Source: Klebsormidium nitens
Lineage: Eukaryota; Streptophyta; Klebsormidiophyceae; Klebsormidiales; Klebsormidiaceae
Direction: 5' to 3'
DNA length: 64,000 bases
NCBI GenBank assembly: GCA_000708835.1
Contig: DF236971.1
Coordinates: 62,001-126,000, forward strand
A model generated the notes under the pieces. That model saw only the letters and a program-made list of their open reading frames with translations, made no database searches and was not told where the DNA came from. Position numbers and translations under genes: made by a program. Positions 61,501 to 64,000 of the stretch are shown here, piece by piece (the first letter of the stretch is position 1; every line of letters begins with the position of its first letter).

Positions 61501-64000
61501 ATGGACCAGGACGATGCCAATCATTGCCGGGTTTGCAGACAAGGGTCTGGCTTTATACGCATAGGTGGTGGTGAGATTGACTTGGAGAATCAATCTCTTC
61601 AGCAGTGAATAGCCACACATTTTTCGCAACTCCATAAGATAGCACAAGCACGAGATGGGGCGATGTGAAAAATCAACGGGAAAAGGAAGTGGCAAACGAA
61701 ATTTTGGGCCGACAGAAAGCGATACACATTGCGTCAGGCTCAAGGTTGCTAGAGCTTCGACTGGGCCTGTTTCGATTCAGAAGCTCCAAGTTTGTTCTGG
61801 TGAAGGATGAGCGGTGAGAAGGCAACGAACTAATTACGAAAGCGCCATAGATCGTACCCGTATCGCATCACAGAAATCAAATTGTGCAGGAAACCCGGAC
61901 GCGGGATCCTGAGCTCGCTCGCTTCAACCTTGATTAAGGGGTGTCAATCTGCCTGCAGCGGAAAGACGCAGCGGAGAGGATTGGCATGTCTTTCGCCGAA
62001 ACATCCCCACAGAAGGTGGATCAACCTAGACCCTCAGAGATGCTAACGCCTCATCATTTCCAGCCTCCTCAAGCTCGGCGTTTCTCACCTGGAACGGTGA
62101 ACCCCCCAACCTCCGGCTCCGCCACGCCAAACGTAATCGGGAGCGCGTTCTCGCGCTTCCCCTGCACCTTATGGTGCGCAAAGTTCACATGGGCGGGGTC
62201 CAGCACGTTCTCTACCAGAGTGTCCCAGTTGTAAGGGAGCTCCCGGTAGACCCACTGGTACGTAAAGTCGGGGTCGGAAAGAGTGCTGTCAATGCGCGGG
62301 GGAGTGGCCAGGGCCTCCAATGCCGAGCGCTCGTCGGGCCACACCCAGAGGAGGCCCACCTCTTCCTGCCAGACCAAGGTTTATTCAGAGTCGGGCGGGA
62401 AATGGTTACACACAAGGAAACCAGAAGGATCCTCACATTTTCGGAGCCCAATTTCAAAGCCCAACAGGGTCGATACCAATCTGAGTCCTTACTAAGCAAT
62501 GCTTTGGGGAGCGTCCCGGCCCTTTCCAGGGCAGGAGAGAGAGTCACAACAAGCAGGGCCAAAGAAAGAGGCCTACCTTCAGACGTCAGCGCAAACTGTA
62601 GTGTTTGGCCTGTCTACTCAACAGCGTACACTAAGGTTGGAGACTAAAAGCTCTCGGCCATCTTGCCTCAAACGTAGTCAATGCTCGTCCCAGAGGAGGA
62701 TTGCAATGAAAGTAGGACCAGGCCTGCCACCGTCTGCTGGGTGGAAGCCTGGATTTCGATGCTGACAGTGGGATCCAAACGGCCCCTGTTCCACCACATT
62801 TCTGCTCATTATGCAGCTTGATTAACCGGCTTTTGCGTTTGCGCACAACAGTCCTACAAACCTCGTTCAAGGAGAGTCACTGTCTTTGTCGGAATCCTGA
62901 AAGCGGAAGTCTTCGACCACAACTGCTGTGTGCCGCCACGTTACACCATTATCCACCGGCTCGTGAATCTCACCTTGATAGGAAGAGCCACTGCGCATGC
63001 CAGTTTGGAGTCCAGCGCTTTCCGCTCGTCTTCGTCAGCCTGGGGTATCAGAGTGCAGTTTCCCTGGGGGCCAAATACCCAACCGTGATATGAGCACTGC
63101 AGGCCCCCAGATTCGTGAATCCGCCCCTCGGAGAGGGGGGCGAAACGGTGGGGGCAGCGGTCGAGGTGGCAGCGCCAGCTGTGATGGAGGGAAAGAGCAT
63201 TTACAATCTTGAGAAACGGTTGTCCATCATGTTTGTCAACGCAACAGGATGGGGGAAGCAACTCAACGTGCAAAGCACAATGTTGATTCTTCAGAGGTTC
63301 ATTGATCGGCTGTGCGAAGGCAGAGGGGGCCAGCCTTTAGAACAGCACGGACATCTGCCGTCTGAGGGCAGGTGACTGAGAGAAAGAGCTCCCAACATAA
63401 AGTGGGGACAGTTGGATCTCAAAAAGCCTCAAATTCAGCCTTTGACCGACTGATTTGATCGAGGGCCCAAACACAGGATCAGAGGACTTCTATAACCAGC
63501 TAAATAATAATCCTCCTAGTGCGAGAGCTCAGGGTATAGAAGCTGCCAGCTCTTGTCAAACCTAACCTTCTGAGTTTTTCCCTGCTGCCAAAATCGATTG
63601 TATCAATCTTCTAAATCTGTCAGAATCATCAAATTGATGAAAATTCCACAAATGAATGGTTCCAAATACCCGTGATTATCACAATACAACTTAGGATACT
63701 CCGCAATGCTGCCCCCTCCCGCAGCATTGGCTCAATCCCCAACACCTCAAAAACTGGAAAGTTATAAAACCCCAAAAAGTTGGACTATCAAATGGGGCAT
63801 CAATTACTCACTTCTTGTCCTGGTCCCTCCACAACACGAGTCGCTTCCCCAGCACCATGATCCCCTTGGGTTTTTTCGGGTCCAGGTCCTCCACCACTGC
63901 TGCCGGGTACCAAGCCTTCGCCCAATCCATCTGCTTTCTCCCTTCTCTGATCCTTTCCTCCACCTTGTCCACAGGCGCCTCTGTTTGCACGGCCTGCGTC
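58553..64000 (-). CDS. PAO/TIC55/PTC52-type Rieske oxygenase, chloroplast (partial, N-terminus outside window)
   Basis: Rieske-type non-heme iron monooxygenase of the chloroplast group that includes pheophorbide a oxygenase, TIC55 and PTC52, which hydroxylate chlorophyll breakdown or related pigments at plastid membranes. Exons on - strand: >64000-63812, 63178-62974, 62365-62089, 61047-60803, 60232-59915, 58789-58553, all phase-consistent. The window's first exon has WYPAAVVEDLDPKKPKG and LVLWRDQD. The Rieske centre is CPHRF...CSYHGW (C-x-H-x17-C-x2-H). The mononuclear iron site is NVLDPAHVNFAHH. GIGKMGNFPVP and FMPTKSDRPIAAFRKWVKDFG follow. The C-terminus has the redox CxxC (HCSACMGAY), then two hydrophobic segments (VAVVASIAGAAAF; LAVLAVVLTGSIGLL) for membrane anchoring, which is the layout of this group. 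An acidic, Ser-rich insert near SVDSHQNGAST lies in the penultimate exon. Which of the paralogues it is cannot be resolved here. The transit peptide would lie beyond the right edge. Confidence 0.92.
59236..59679 (+). CDS. Open frame nested antisense in a Rieske-gene intron, doubtful
   Basis: ATG-initiated frame of 147 codons lying wholly inside the last intron of the Rieske gene (58790-59914), on the opposite strand. The product would be basic, with FLIRFEEMLDKRRHKAEQNE and a C-terminal GRRKRRKKG cluster. No known domain, no introns and no promoter were recognised. It may be a chance frame or a remnant of a mobile element. Confidence 0.2.
   Translation: MATVQAGPQIRTPLSEITSAASVCGPSMCLVSQTRVPLDNPARAKSKSAYQNRKLSRGRAERASSPRPGLLPLTDEVNLFLIRFEEMLDKRRHKAEQNEDGQATRFTIAVLRSIVHVATKRLPSGYRVFKGRRKRRKKGSSERCTAK
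60660..60706. repeat. Short telomere-like stretch
   Basis: TTTTAGGGTTTTGAGG, TTTCAGG and TTTTAGGGTTTCAGG form an imperfect run related to the plant-type TTTAGGG unit. It lies in an intron of the Rieske gene. Confidence 0.5.
61135..61405 (-). repeat. Two copies of the acceptor-side edge of a Rieske-gene exon
   Basis: The true edge at about 60965-61060 (GGGACCGGAAAGTTGCCCAT, TTGCCGATGCCTGCGGAAG) is repeated at about 61148-61245 (GGGACCGGGAAGTTGCCCAT, TTGCCGATGCCTGCGGAAG, acceptor included). A truncated copy at about 61330-61400 reads to GGGACCGGGAAGTTG and lacks the acceptor. Both lie in the intron just upstream of the exon in gene sense. Confidence 0.9.

Noticed and set aside
1-64000. Bacterial origin of the window or operon structure
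   Set aside because: Consistent GT-AG introns in every recognised multi-exon gene, kilobase intergenic gaps and plastid-type proteins show a eukaryotic nuclear genome.

Overview
This is nuclear DNA of a green-lineage (chloroplast-bearing) eukaryote. Genes are split by many short GT-AG introns, both strands carry genes, and intergenic spaces are kilobase-sized. Two products look plastid-directed: a YidD protein with a long leader and a PAO/TIC55-type Rieske oxygenase with a C-terminal CxxC. Together with an oleosin-like protein, a ZIFL-type transporter and an ALA-type flippase this fits a streptophyte alga such as Klebsormidium; the genus is inferred from gene content only. All exon models were built by eye, by joining reading frames at GT/AG sites and requiring consistent phase at every junction.

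Layout: (1) 1.77-7.97 kb, + strand, ZIFL-like MFS transporter, one early exon not found. (2) 9.41-12.23 kb, + strand, complete 4-exon YidD homologue. (3) 12.2-17.8 kb, no confident gene, scattered exon-like pieces. (4) 17.76-18.76 kb, - strand, unrecognised helical ORF. (5) 19.256-19.673 kb, assembly gap inside a short repeat. (6) 19.97-26.50 kb, + strand, complete 10-exon TTC39/IML2-family protein. (7) 27.36-29.01 kb, - strand, 4-exon oleosin-like protein. (8) 31.10-45.17 kb, - strand, complete 14-exon P4-ATPase (phospholipid flippase). (9) 48.87-57.38 kb, + strand, 13-exon membrane-anchored sialidase-like (Asp-box) protein. (10) 58.55 kb to the right edge, - strand, Rieske oxygenase, N-terminus outside the window.

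The most striking structure is not a gene. Many introns, above all in the flippase gene, contain direct, diverged copies of the neighbouring exon edge together with its splice site. Copies of an exon's 3' end (with donor) lie in the intron just downstream, and copies of its 5' end (with acceptor) in the intron just upstream, often 2-4 in a row at 120-190 bp spacing. The same pattern occurs in the MFS, sialidase and Rieske genes, so it looks like a genome-wide way in which introns have grown here. Other points of interest are a cluster of nine RCCGAC motifs upstream of the sialidase-like gene, a small terminal-inverted-repeat (MITE-like) element in a flippase intron, and three neighbouring genes with lipid or lipid-droplet associations (TTC39/IML2, oleosin-like, P4-ATPase).
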